From JAATGA01 sp047605605 (GTDB lineage: Bacteria > Pseudomonadota > Alphaproteobacteria > Rhodobacterales > Rhodobacteraceae), in contig JASGFG010000054.1 of the NCBI GenBank assembly GCA_047605605.1, positions 1 through 27,110 on the forward strand: 27,110 nucleotides of DNA. Reading direction: 5' to 3'. How positions within the stretch are numbered: position 1 is the first letter of the stretch; each line of letters starts with the position of its first letter. The notes below the pieces were generated by a model. It did no database searches, was not told the DNA's origin, and saw only the letters and a list, made by a program, of their open reading frames with translations. A program made the position numbers and the translations under genes. Below, piece by piece: positions 1 to 6,439 of this stretch.

Positions 1-1161
1 GGGCCGCAACTCGACCGCGTGCTCGACGGCTTCGGTCTTGATCGCGGCGACATCGGTGCGCTCTTGTGGCATCTCGGGGCGGACTGTCCAGGCGCGATCT
101 CTGTCACGCCTGAGGGCACTGGTCCCGGCAAGATGCCAGGAAGGTTCCCCGAGGATTACGAACGGCTGTCGGATGTCCGGCTCAGCCAAATCGTCCTGTC
201 GCTGCATCAGCACCGCCGTATGCCCGAGGGCGAGCGCAACCCTTCACCCGTCGCGGGCGTCCAGGGCAAGATCGCCTGTATCATGGTCGATGGCGCGGTC
301 TGGCTGCCCAAGGACGGCTCGCGCGCGCCCACGACGCATATTCTGAAAGTATCTCCGAACTTCGCCCCCGACATCACGCGCCAGGAGGCGGTGCTGCTCC
401 AGATCGCGGCCGAGATCGGGATCGACGCCGCCGAGACGCGGACTCTTGCTTTTGAAGTCGAGGGGATGCGCGTCAACGCGCTCCTGTCAACACGGTTCGA
501 CCGGGACATAGAGATCGCGGATGGAGCGGGAACAATTCGGCGCCGTCACGCCGAAGACCTCTGCCAGGCGCTCGGTCTGCCGCCAAGTCTCAAATACGAG
601 CGCGATGCCGTGGATCCGCATCGCCGTTTCTCTGCCGCCGGCGTCGATGCGATCGCAGCGCAGACGACGGTCCCGGCCCTGGTGAGAAGGGACTTTCTGG
701 CGCAGACGATCTTTAACCTGCTTGTTGGCAACACAGACAACCACGGCAAGAACAGCTCGCTTCTCTACCGCGGGCGGACGGCCGTTCTGGCACCGCTTTA
801 CGATGTGGTGCCGGTGTTCATGGACAGGCGCGTGACGCACGAGTTCGCATTCAGGCATGGGGATGCGCGCTTCGCCGAGGACTTTGATGTCGATGCGCTG
901 CACGGGCTGCTGTTAGATCTCGGCTTTGGCACGCCGCCCATCGCCCGGACGATGAAGCAGATCCAGCAGCTCGCGAAGAGGATCTCCGATCTCTCAGTCG
1001 GCCGTGCCCCCAAGGATCTGGTCGATGGACTTCATGCCCAAGCGCGCGTGGTGGAGGACGCGCTCGGTGTCGACTTCGGTCTTGAAGAACGCGATTACTA
1101 CGCCCGCGTCGTCAGAGATGAAGTGGTCGGCGCCGCGGGTGGATGGGGCGCGTTCAGCTAG
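1..1161 (+). CDS. HipA-family serine/threonine kinase toxin (5' end outside window)
   Basis: The frame is open from base 1, so the start and roughly the first 90 residues (estimated from HipA length) lie outside; the GTG at 19 is only an internal codon. The reading frame keeps the HipA layout: a conserved GAISV segment, the Ser-containing loop SPVAGVQGK (244-270) that matches the autophosphorylation loop of E. coli HipA, the ATP-binding lysine in THILK (Lys codon 346-348), the catalytic loop GNTDNHGKN (727-753), and the metal-binding YDVVP (799-813). HipA kinases phosphorylate glutamyl-tRNA synthetase or related targets and are neutralised by an HTH partner, HipB. HipB is normally encoded just upstream, which would be outside the window. 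The gene looks intact with all kinase residues present. Family is confident; the target is unknown. Confidence 0.88.
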   Translation, partial: GPQLDRVLDGFGLDRGDIGALLWHLGADCPGAISVTPEGTGPGKMPGRFPEDYERLSDVRLSQIVLSLHQHRRMPEGERNPSPVAGVQGKIACIMVDGAVWLPKDGSRAPTTHILKVSPNFAPDITRQEAVLLQIAAEIGIDAAETRTLAFEVEGMRVNALLSTRFDRDIEIADGAGTIRRRHAEDLCQALGLPPSLKYERDAVDPHRRFSAAGVDAIAAQTTVPALVRRDFLAQTIFNLLVGNTDNHGKNSSLLYRGRTAVLAPLYDVVPVFMDRRVTHEFAFRHGDARFAEDFDVDALHGLLLDLGFGTPPIARTMKQIQQLAKRISDLSVGRAPKDLVDGLHAQARVVEDALGVDFGLEERDYYARVVRDEVVGAAGGWGAFS

Positions 1162-1192
1162 CGAATGACCCGGCCCCTGACCCGCTGCGGTT

Positions 1193-1248
1193 GGTTGGGC
1201 GTCCTTATCTTAGACCCGTAAAGACGCGAATAGCGAGGTCGCCCAACC
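1193..1248. repeat. Perfect 9-bp inverted repeat downstream of hipA
   Basis: GGTTGGGCG (1193-1201) pairs with CGCCCAACC (1240-1248) around a 38-nt loop. It lies 31 nt after the hipA stop and could form part of its transcript end, but there is no T-run. It may instead be remnant repeat DNA. Confidence 0.5.
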
Positions 1249-1252
1249 CGGA

Positions 1253-1291
1253 GGGTTCAGCCGCCCCCGAACGGCGGCACAGGCTGAACCC
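1253..1291. repeat. Perfect 10-bp inverted repeat downstream of hipA
   Basis: GGGTTCAGCC (1253-1262) pairs with GGCTGAACCC (1282-1291) around a 19-nt loop. It starts 4 nt after the previous repeat, so two hairpins would form in tandem. No U-tract follows on the plus strand. Confidence 0.55.
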
Positions 1292-1383
1292 CCATCACCT
1301 AACCATGATTTTCCTAGGACTTCGCTCGTTCGACGCTCACATAGAAAGTCCCATCCGACCGCGCTGCAGCGACGCGGTAAGTA

Positions 1384-1414
1384 AGTGACATCACCAACAA
1401 CAGCAGTGACGTCA
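1384..1414. promoter_or_regulatory. Paired AGTGACRTCA direct repeats at the XRE gene start, candidate operator
   Basis: AGTGACATCA (1384-1393) and AGTGACGTCA (1405-1414) repeat with one mismatch, 21 bp apart, or about two helical turns. Each contains a near-palindromic TGACRTCA, and the second overlaps the ATG at 1414. Two same-face sites at a regulator's own start suggest autoregulation by the downstream HTH protein. This is inferred from position only. Confidence 0.4.
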
Positions 1415-1710
1415 TGACCAACCCCTTCCAGAACTCGCCGACCGCGAAACTGATCACCGACCGCGTTCGTGATCTGTCGCACCGCAAGTCCCAGATCGAG
1501 ATCGCCACCGAGGCCGGCTTTCCGAACGCGAATTTCATCAGCTTTCTCAAGAGCGGCCGCAACAAGGTGCCCCTCGACCGCGTGCCGTCACTTGCAAAGG
1601 CGCTGGAGGTTGATCCGGCCCTGCTTATGCGCCTGACCCTCGACCAGGCGGTCGGTGTTACTGCGGCACAGGCGATAGCCGTTCCCAAGCATCGGCACAG
1701 CACCAAATAG
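1414..1710 (+). CDS. Small XRE/Cro-type helix-turn-helix DNA-binding protein
   Basis: A 98-residue protein, nearly all of it one helix-turn-helix domain. KSQIEIATEAGF followed by FISFLKSGRNKVPLDRVPSL matches the turn, recognition helix and following helix of lambda-Cro/XRE folds. It ends with helix ALEVDPALLMRL and a short basic tail. No Shine-Dalgarno sequence precedes the ATG, so the transcript may be leaderless or the start may be misplaced; no better in-frame start is visible. It lies 252 bp after hipA on the same strand. Because HipB antitoxins normally precede hipA, this may be a second regulator of the module, or an independent gene. The direct repeats at its start suggest self-repression (inferred). 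Confidence 0.78.
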   Translation: MTNPFQNSPTAKLITDRVRDLSHRKSQIEIATEAGFPNANFISFLKSGRNKVPLDRVPSLAKALEVDPALLMRLTLDQAVGVTAAQAIAVPKHRHSTK

Positions 1711-1712
1711 TG

Positions 1713-1728
1713 TTTGATCATTTGATCA
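1713..1728. repeat. Tandem TTTGATCA duplication
   Basis: Two adjacent copies of TTTGATCA (1713-1720, 1721-1728), each with the palindrome TGATCA, begin 3 bp after the XRE stop codon. It could be a protein-binding site or a junction mark; nothing distinguishes these. Confidence 0.4.
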
Positions 1729-1939
1729 TCTATCCCTGTGCTCTGATGATACTGGTCTTTGAGCATCTAACCGGTGCCAGAATGAGTGCACATTGTCGTG
1801 CCAGAGACGCATGTAAGCCATTGAAAAAACATATATACGTGAGTTGTCCAGCCTCTCACCCTGCCACCCCGGAATCGTCACAAGCTGCTGCGTCCGATGC
1901 GGGGCGTTGTGTTCGGCGCCTTGTCACCCGGGCGGAACG

Positions 1940-1959
1940 GGGGGCATTTCACCGCCCCC
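1940..1959. terminator. Possible terminator hairpin between the XRE gene and hemE
   Basis: GGGGGC (1940-1945) pairs with GCCCCC (1954-1959) around an 8-nt loop, 31 nt beyond the hemE stop. On the plus strand it is followed by TGCATTTTCC, a weak T-tract; on the minus strand no T-run follows. It may end either transcript. Confidence 0.35.
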
Positions 1960-1990
1960 TGCATTTTCCTTCGGCATGGGGGGCCCACGG

Positions 1991-3016
1991 TCAGCCCCGG
2001 ACCGCCTCGACCATGCGCGACACGTTGTCGGGGCTGGCATCGGGGGTGATGCCGTGGCCCAGGTTGAAGATATGCGGGCCGCCGCGAAAGGCGCGGACGA
2101 CGGATTTCGTCGCCTCGGTCAGCGCAGGCCCCCCGGTGACGAGGAAATGGGGCGCAAGGTTGCCCTGGACGCAGCCGTCGATCTGCACATGCGCCGCCGC
2201 CCAGGCGGGGTCGACCGAATTGTCCAGCGCTATGCAATCGGCGCCGGTTGCCCGCGCAAAGCCGGCGGCGCGGGGGCCCGCCTCGCGCGGGAAGGCGATG
2301 ACGGGCAGGCCGGGAAAGCGCGCCTTCAGCGCCGCCACGATCCGCGCCGCAGGTTTCAGCGCGAAATCGTCGAAATCCTGCCCTTTCAGTGACCCGGCCC
2401 AACTGTCGAACAGCTTGATCACCTCGGCCCCGGCCCTTGCCTGTTCCGACAGATAGTCGATCGTCGCCTCGGTCAGCAGGTCGATCAGCGCGGCAAAGGT
2501 CGCGCGGTCCGCCGATTTCAGCGCATGGGCCGGTCCCTGATCGGGCGTGCCGCGCCCGGCGATCATATAGGTCGCGACCGTCCAGGGCGCCCCGGCAAAG
2601 CCGATCAGCGTGGTCTCGCGCGGCAGTTCGCGGGCCAGGATGCGGACCGTTTCATAGACGGGCGCCAGCGTGTCGTGGATCGCCTCGCGCGGTTTCAGCG
2701 CGGCCAGATCAGCGGCGGTGGTGATGGTCGAAAGGCGCGGGCCTTCGCCGGCGGCGAACCACAGATCGGCGCCAAGCGCCTGCGGCACCAGCAGGATGTC
2801 GGCGAACAGGATCGCCGCGTCAAAGTCATAACGGCGGATCGGCTGCAACGTCACTTCGGCCGCAAGATCGGGCGTATAGCAAAGCGACAGGAAGTCGCCC
2901 GCCTTTTCCCGCGTGGCGCGGTATTCGGGCAGATAGCGCCCCGCCTGCCGCATCATCCAGATGGGGGGGGTGGGCAGCGTCTCGCCCCGCAGAGCGCGCA
3001 GGATGGTCTTGGTCAT
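1991..3016 (-). CDS. hemE: Uroporphyrinogen decarboxylase
   Basis: HemE removes the four acetate carboxyls of uroporphyrinogen III to give coproporphyrinogen III in the cytoplasm, feeding haem and possibly bacteriochlorophyll. The protein is 341 residues, usual for the family. Both family signatures are clear: PIWMMRQAGRYLPEYR (residues 18-33) and GFAGAPWT (139-146). FADIL carries the catalytic-site aspartate (Asp73), and FNLGHGITP lies near the C-terminus. I chose the ATG at 3016 because GGAGATC lies about 8 nt upstream and the homologous region begins there; the longer open frame to 3394 is unsupported. It is divergent from hemC, so the two share a 314-bp control region. A run of eight G on the plus strand (2963-2970) lies inside the first signature but leaves the frame intact. 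Confidence 0.97.
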   Translation of the reverse strand: MTKTILRALRGETLPTPPIWMMRQAGRYLPEYRATREKAGDFLSLCYTPDLAAEVTLQPIRRYDFDAAILFADILLVPQALGADLWFAAGEGPRLSTITTAADLAALKPREAIHDTLAPVYETVRILARELPRETTLIGFAGAPWTVATYMIAGRGTPDQGPAHALKSADRATFAALIDLLTEATIDYLSEQARAGAEVIKLFDSWAGSLKGQDFDDFALKPAARIVAALKARFPGLPVIAFPREAGPRAAGFARATGADCIALDNSVDPAWAAAHVQIDGCVQGNLAPHFLVTGGPALTEATKSVVRAFRGGPHIFNLGHGITPDASPDNVSRMVEAVRG

Positions 3017-3330
3017 GGTCTGGATCTCCTCGGGCCTTGGCCCTGACTTGCCCTGCGGCGCGGTGAAGTCAAGCGCGGCAGGTTGTCCCGGCCTGTGTCG
3101 GACCTGCCTGCCGGTCGGAACGGCCCGATGTTCCCGATCACGATGGCCGCGGCGGGAAAGCGGACCCCCTCGACCCCGGCCGGGGGCCGATCCGTCAGGA
3201 CTGATCGCCCAAAGGCCGAAAGCCGGGCTGCGACGACCCGTATAAGGCCCCTTGCGCCCCCAATCCTGATCCGCCCCGCGCAATCGGTCGCAGTTGAAAG
3301 CCGGTCGTGGCGCGGGTAAGTCTTCGGGCC
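3017..3330. promoter_or_regulatory. Divergent hemE-hemC control region
   Basis: This 314-bp GC-rich spacer must hold the promoters of both haem genes. I see no strong sigma-70 boxes. A TTGACT on the minus strand (3067-3072) could be a -35 for hemE, but no good -10 follows. GGCAGGT (3077-3083) and ACCTGCC (3102-3108) form a 7-bp inverted repeat that could be an operator. No coding sequence here is credible. Confidence 0.45.
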
Positions 3331-4272
3331 ATGAAAAACCGGCCCACACTCGACCATCCGCTGAAGATCGGCACCCGCGGCTCTCCACTGGCACTGGCGC
3401 AGGCGCATGAGACGCGCGACCGCCTGATGGCGGCCCATGACCTGCCCGAAGCAGCCTTTGCGATCATCGTGATCAAGACGACCGGCGACAGGGTGCAGGA
3501 TCGCCCGCTGAAGGAAATCGGCGGCAAGGGACTGTTCACGCGCGAGATCGAAGAGGCGCTGCTTTCCGGCGGGATCGACATCGCCGTGCATTCCATGAAG
3601 GACATGCCGACCTTCCAGCCCGAGGGGCTGGTGCTGGACTGCCACCTCCCGCGCGAGGATGTGCGGGATGCCTTCGTTTCCCTGCGTCACGGCAGCCTTG
3701 CGGCCTTGCCGCAGGGGGCGGTGGTCGGCTCGTCATCCCTGCGCCGGCGGGCGCAGCTTCTGAACCGGCGCCCGGATCTGGCGGTGGCCGAATTTCGCGG
3801 CAATGTGCAGACCCGGCTGAAGAAGCTGGAGGATGGCGTGGCCGAGGCGACATTCCTTGCCATGGCGGGGTTGAACCGGCTGGGCATGGCACATGTCGCG
3901 CGATCCGCCATTGCGCCCGAGGACATGCTGCCCGCCGTGGCCCAGGGCGCCATCGGGGTGGAGCGGCGGGCGAATGATGCGGGGACGGCGGATCTTCTGG
4001 CCGCCATCCACGATGATCCCACGGGCTTGCGTCTGGCGGCGGAGCGGGCCTTCCTTGCGCGGCTTGACGGGTCTTGCGAGACGCCGATCGCCGGGCTGGC
4101 CGTGCTGGATGGCGGCGATCTGTGGCTGCGGGGCGAGATCCTGCGTCCCGACGGGTCCGAAGCAATCCGGGGCGAGGTGCGGGGTGCGGCCGCCGATGCC
4201 GGGGCGATGGGGACCGATCTGGCCGCGAGGCTGCTGGCGAAGGCGCCAAAGGGGTTTTTCGACTGGCGCTGA
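3331..4272 (+). CDS. hemC: Hydroxymethylbilane synthase (porphobilinogen deaminase)
   Basis: HemC condenses four porphobilinogen molecules into hydroxymethylbilane, two steps before HemE. The 313-residue protein starts with KIGTRGSPLALAQA and carries the expected motifs: KTTGDRVQDRPLKEIGGKG, the HSMKDMPT loop with its catalytic aspartate, GSSSLRRRAQL, EFRGNVQTRLKKL, and LDGSCETPIAG. Cys249 in the last motif anchors the dipyrromethane cofactor. I chose the ATG at 3331; a GTG at 3307 would add eight residues but lies outside the conserved region. It is divergent from hemE and convergent with the sugar transferase, with 52 bp between their stops. Confidence 0.96.
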   Translation: MKNRPTLDHPLKIGTRGSPLALAQAHETRDRLMAAHDLPEAAFAIIVIKTTGDRVQDRPLKEIGGKGLFTREIEEALLSGGIDIAVHSMKDMPTFQPEGLVLDCHLPREDVRDAFVSLRHGSLAALPQGAVVGSSSLRRRAQLLNRRPDLAVAEFRGNVQTRLKKLEDGVAEATFLAMAGLNRLGMAHVARSAIAPEDMLPAVAQGAIGVERRANDAGTADLLAAIHDDPTGLRLAAERAFLARLDGSCETPIAGLAVLDGGDLWLRGEILRPDGSEAIRGEVRGAAADAGAMGTDLAARLLAKAPKGFFDWR

Positions 4273-4288
4273 CCGGCGCCGGGCAATC

Positions 4289-4312
4289 CCAGCGGGTGCG
4301 GGCAGCCGCTGG
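4289..4312. terminator. Hairpin between convergent hemC and sugar transferase
   Basis: CCAGCGG (4289-4295) pairs perfectly with CCGCTGG (4306-4312) in the 52-bp gap between two facing stop codons. There is no T-run, so it would be a weak bidirectional or Rho-assisted end. Confidence 0.35.
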
Positions 4313-4324
4313 ACGACCCGTCGG

Positions 4325-5032
4325 TCAGTTGCCCGTCATGCCGAAAACGGCCGAGCCGGTGCGCGCGATGATGCCCACATCCGTCAACAGCGATCCGGTG
4401 TGGAAATATTCCTCGTCCATCTCTACCCGGCGTTCATAGGACACGGCATTCCGGCCCGAAACCTGCCAAAGCCCGGTGATCCCCGGCCGCAGCGATTTAT
4501 AGAATCCGGCGCGGGCGCCATAAAGCAGCAGTTCCGGCGCGGTGACGGGGCGGGGGCCGACAAAGCTCATCTCGCCCTTCAGCACATTCCAGATCTGCGG
4601 CAGTTCATCCAGCGAGGTCTTGCGCAGGACCCGTCCGATCCGGGTAACGCGGGGGTCCGGCTCCAGCTTGAAGTTCTGCGCCCAGGCGGCGGCGGCCTGG
4701 GGGTTCTGCGACAGATGGGCCTTCAGCCGGATTTCCGCATCGGGAACCATCGTGCGCAGTTTGTAGCACCGGAACGTATGCCCGCCGCGCCCCACCCGCA
4801 CATGGCCAAAAAATCCGGGTCCGCCGTCCAGTTTCACCAACAGCCAGAGAAAGGCGATGAAGGGCAGGACCACCGGCAGCAGGAACAGCGCAAAGGCGAT
4901 GTCGAACGCCCGCTTCGGCAGGTTGAAATAGGCGCGCGGCTGCGGCGAGGCAACAGGATGACGGGCACGGGAATGCTGGACAGGAGCATTGGCAAGGTCG
5001 AGGTTGGTGGATGGTTTTCCATCAAAACTCAT
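4325..5032 (-). CDS. Short-form polyprenyl-phosphate sugar-1-phosphate transferase (ExoY/WcaJ-C family)
   Basis: This enzyme class starts polysaccharide repeat units by moving a sugar-1-phosphate onto undecaprenyl phosphate at the inner membrane. At 235 residues it matches the short form that lacks the extra N-terminal membrane domain of WcaJ. It has a non-conserved leader (1-35), KRAFDI (40-45), one membrane or re-entrant helix (about 46-68), KLRTM (91-95), TSLDELPQIWNVLKGE (139-154) with the catalytic Asp-Glu pair, FVGPRP, and GITGLWQVSGR (184-194). The start at 5032 has AAGGGA upstream. It is divergent from the phosphatase/YjbH/YjbF/export genes and probably initiates the same polymer. Sugar specificity cannot be read from sequence. 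Confidence 0.93.
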   Translation of the reverse strand: MSFDGKPSTNLDLANAPVQHSRARHPVASPQPRAYFNLPKRAFDIAFALFLLPVVLPFIAFLWLLVKLDGGPGFFGHVRVGRGGHTFRCYKLRTMVPDAEIRLKAHLSQNPQAAAAWAQNFKLEPDPRVTRIGRVLRKTSLDELPQIWNVLKGEMSFVGPRPVTAPELLLYGARAGFYKSLRPGITGLWQVSGRNAVSYERRVEMDEEYFHTGSLLTDVGIIARTGSAVFGMTGN

Positions 5033-5123
5033 TGTCCAAATGTCCCTTGGAATGGATGCCAGTAGGTCCTTGGCCGACGATTCGCCCTCTATTTTTGGTA
5101 ACGATCACGTTCCTTTACTGCAA

Positions 5124-5141
5124 GCGCGAGACAACTCGCGC
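5124..5141. repeat. Perfect 7-bp stem hairpin in the sugar transferase leader
   Basis: GCGCGAG (5124-5130) and CTCGCGC (5135-5141) are separated by ACAA. It lies 92 bp upstream of the minus-strand start. It could be an operator or an RNA leader hairpin; no T-run is attached. Confidence 0.45.
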
Positions 5142-5237
5142 GGGTGTGATATGAGCAGATTTTCGCCCGTCGCCCATGATTTGGACAAGCTGTTGTGGCG
5201 GCTGCGCGCCACCCACGGTGATGGACGTACACAATGC

Positions 5238-5253
5238 ATTGAAAATATTCAAT
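5238..5253. promoter_or_regulatory. AT-rich dyad ATTGAA-AATA-TTCAAT, candidate operator
   Basis: Two 6-bp arms (5238-5243, 5248-5253) flank AATA in a locally AT-rich island within GC-rich DNA, near the middle of the divergent region. A dimeric repressor or activator site is plausible. The binding protein is unknown. Confidence 0.45.
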
Positions 5254-5465
5254 ATTCCGGGTGTCACCCTGTTCGTTAAGACCTGTGGCGGAAACAAGGC
5301 AGTGTGCCTGACCGGTCCGGGCGCCCAAATGCGGGCTGAAAGGGGCGCGGGACGCACATTCAAGGTCTCGCCGGGGGCTTCCGCGGGTTTCGCGCTGCAA
5401 TGCGGCGAAGGATATTGTGATCGGCCGCATTTTCCCGGCCCGCTGGCTGTTTCGGGCTCGAGCCG

Positions 5466-5508
5466 TTAGAATTTCCCCCGCGACACTAGGGGAGCGCCTT
5501 GATTCTAA
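5466..5508 (+). promoter_or_regulatory. Nested inverted repeat in the phosphatase leader
   Basis: TTAGAAT (5466-5472) pairs with ATTCTAA (5502-5508). Inside it, CCCC (within 5475-5479) pairs with GGGG (5489-5492). The outer right arm runs into ATG codons at 5508 and 5514 that open a very short frame ending exactly before the phosphatase ATG. It may be an operator or an RNA element affecting translation. Confidence 0.4.
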
Positions 5509-5531
5509 TGACCATGAGGGATGTGGCCTGA
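5508..5531 (+). other. Possible 7-codon leader mini-ORF abutting the phosphatase start
   Basis: ATG at 5508 (with a second in-frame ATG at 5514) reads M-T-M-R-D-V-A and then TGA at 5529-5531, directly followed by the phosphatase ATG at 5532. AGGGGAG at 5488-5494 could serve as a distant ribosome site. It could couple translation to the phosphatase, or arise by chance. Confidence 0.25.
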
Positions 5532-6326
5532 ATGAGGGCGTTCAACCTGTTCCGCCGCTTCAGGCAACCACCCGCAGATCCGACGCCCGCTGGAACTGCG
5601 TGGTCCATGCCGGGTATCGCACCTGCCGAACCCTTGTGCCTCGTGGGCGACCTGCATGGGCGCTCGGACCTTCTGAAACGGTTCCTGAGCTTGCGTGACC
5701 ATCATTTCCCCGGCCATCGGATCGTCTTTCTTGGCGATGCCGTGGATCGGGGCCACGACAGTGCGGGCGTTCTGGATCTGCTGCGCGCCCAGCAGGCGCG
5801 GGAACCGTCGACGCTCTGCCTTGCCGGAAACCACGAAGCCATGCTGTTGCAGTTCATGGACGATCCGGCCGGGGATCAGGGGCGCCGCTGGCTGGCGCAT
5901 GGCGGGCTGGACACGCTGGCAAGCTTTGGCCTGCGCGGCGTGCCGCAGGATGGCGCAGCGCGCGAGGCGGCGCGGGACGCCCTGCGCGCGGCAATGGGCG
6001 CCGTGACCGAGGACTGGCTGCGCAACCTGCCGCGTTTCTGGCAAAGCGGCAATCTGGTCGCGGTTCACGCCGCGCTGGACCCGGCGCTTCCGCCCGAGGC
6101 GCAGGACGAACAGCCGATGCTCTGGGGCCATCGCGATTTCGGTCGCAAGCCGCGACCGGATGGTCTGTGGGTCGCGCATGGCCATGTCATCGTCGAAAAG
6201 GCCTTTGCACGGCAGGGCAGGATCGCGCTGGATACCGGGGCCTATGCGACCGGGATGCTGAGCTATGCGCTGATCGACCCGTCCTTGCCCGAGACGGAGC
6301 GCGTGACCCTTGCCGCCGTCCCCTGA
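5532..6326 (+). CDS. PPP-family metallophosphoesterase (serine/threonine phosphatase-like)
   Basis: A 264-residue cytoplasmic enzyme with the full PPP signature set: GDLHG (39-43), GDAVDRG (68-74), GNHE (99-102), a VHAALDP segment (178-184) and HGH (216-218). These residues bind two metal ions and the phosphate. The length and motif spacing resemble bacterial lambda-type protein phosphatases and diadenosine-tetraphosphatase relatives. It leads a group followed by YjbH, YjbF and export-protein genes, so a role in polysaccharide control is likely but inferred. An in-frame TGA directly before the ATG fixes the 5' limit. GAGGGATG lies about 9-16 nt upstream as a weak ribosome site. The substrate (phosphoprotein, nucleotide or sugar phosphate) cannot be told. 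Confidence 0.88.
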   Translation: MRAFNLFRRFRQPPADPTPAGTAWSMPGIAPAEPLCLVGDLHGRSDLLKRFLSLRDHHFPGHRIVFLGDAVDRGHDSAGVLDLLRAQQAREPSTLCLAGNHEAMLLQFMDDPAGDQGRRWLAHGGLDTLASFGLRGVPQDGAAREAARDALRAAMGAVTEDWLRNLPRFWQSGNLVAVHAALDPALPPEAQDEQPMLWGHRDFGRKPRPDGLWVAHGHVIVEKAFARQGRIALDTGAYATGMLSYALIDPSLPETERVTLAAVP

Positions 6327-6439
6327 CCCTTCGGGCAGGGGCGTCGCATTTCCGCCTGAACCCGTCCGCGGCGGGAGGTTCCTGCTTTACGCAGTCCGGT
6401 TGAGCCGATACTCACGACAGGGTTGCAAGGGCGGGGGCG

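Larger units (their letters stand above)
1711..1990. other. Gene-free, AT-richer spacer between the HipA/XRE region and hemE
   Basis: I find no convincing gene on either strand. The first 140 bases are clearly richer in A+T than the rest of the window. They include a tandem TTTGATCA repeat and an A-run near 1824. The base composition returns to normal shortly before the hemE stop. This looks like the junction between accessory and core DNA, but no tRNA end, integrase or duplicated attachment site is visible. Confidence 0.5.
5033..5531. promoter_or_regulatory. Divergent control region of the polysaccharide locus
   Basis: This 499-bp spacer separates the sugar transferase from the export genes. 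No credible gene is present. It contains a GC hairpin (5124-5141), an AT-rich dyad (5238-5253) and a nested dyad (5466-5508) just before the phosphatase. On the minus strand TTGAAT (5248-5253) lies 17 bp before TACGTC, a weak promoter candidate for the sugar transferase. The size and three dyads suggest control by one or more regulators (inference). Confidence 0.55.

Noticed and set aside
1314..1415. A 33-codon minus-strand frame with a hydrophobic start, divergent from the XRE gene
   Set aside because: It is short, its ATG overlaps the XRE ATG, and it has no ribosome site or recognisable similarity. It is probably chance, though a signal-like N-terminus was noted.
1..1990. Insertion sequence, prophage or integrative element at the left edge
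   Set aside because: No transposase, integrase, tRNA end or duplicated target site is visible. Only composition and gene content suggest acquisition.
2963..2970. Run of eight G inside hemE as a possible frameshift
   Set aside because: The decarboxylase signature reads correctly on both sides of the run in one frame, so the gene is intact here.
3307..3330. GTG start for hemC at 3307
   Set aside because: It adds eight residues outside the conserved start of the family. The ATG at 3331 is sufficient.
5089..5469. Overlapping frames of 80-113 codons on both strands in the polysaccharide control region
   Set aside because: None has a ribosome site, domain or sensible composition, and they overlap dyads and likely promoters.
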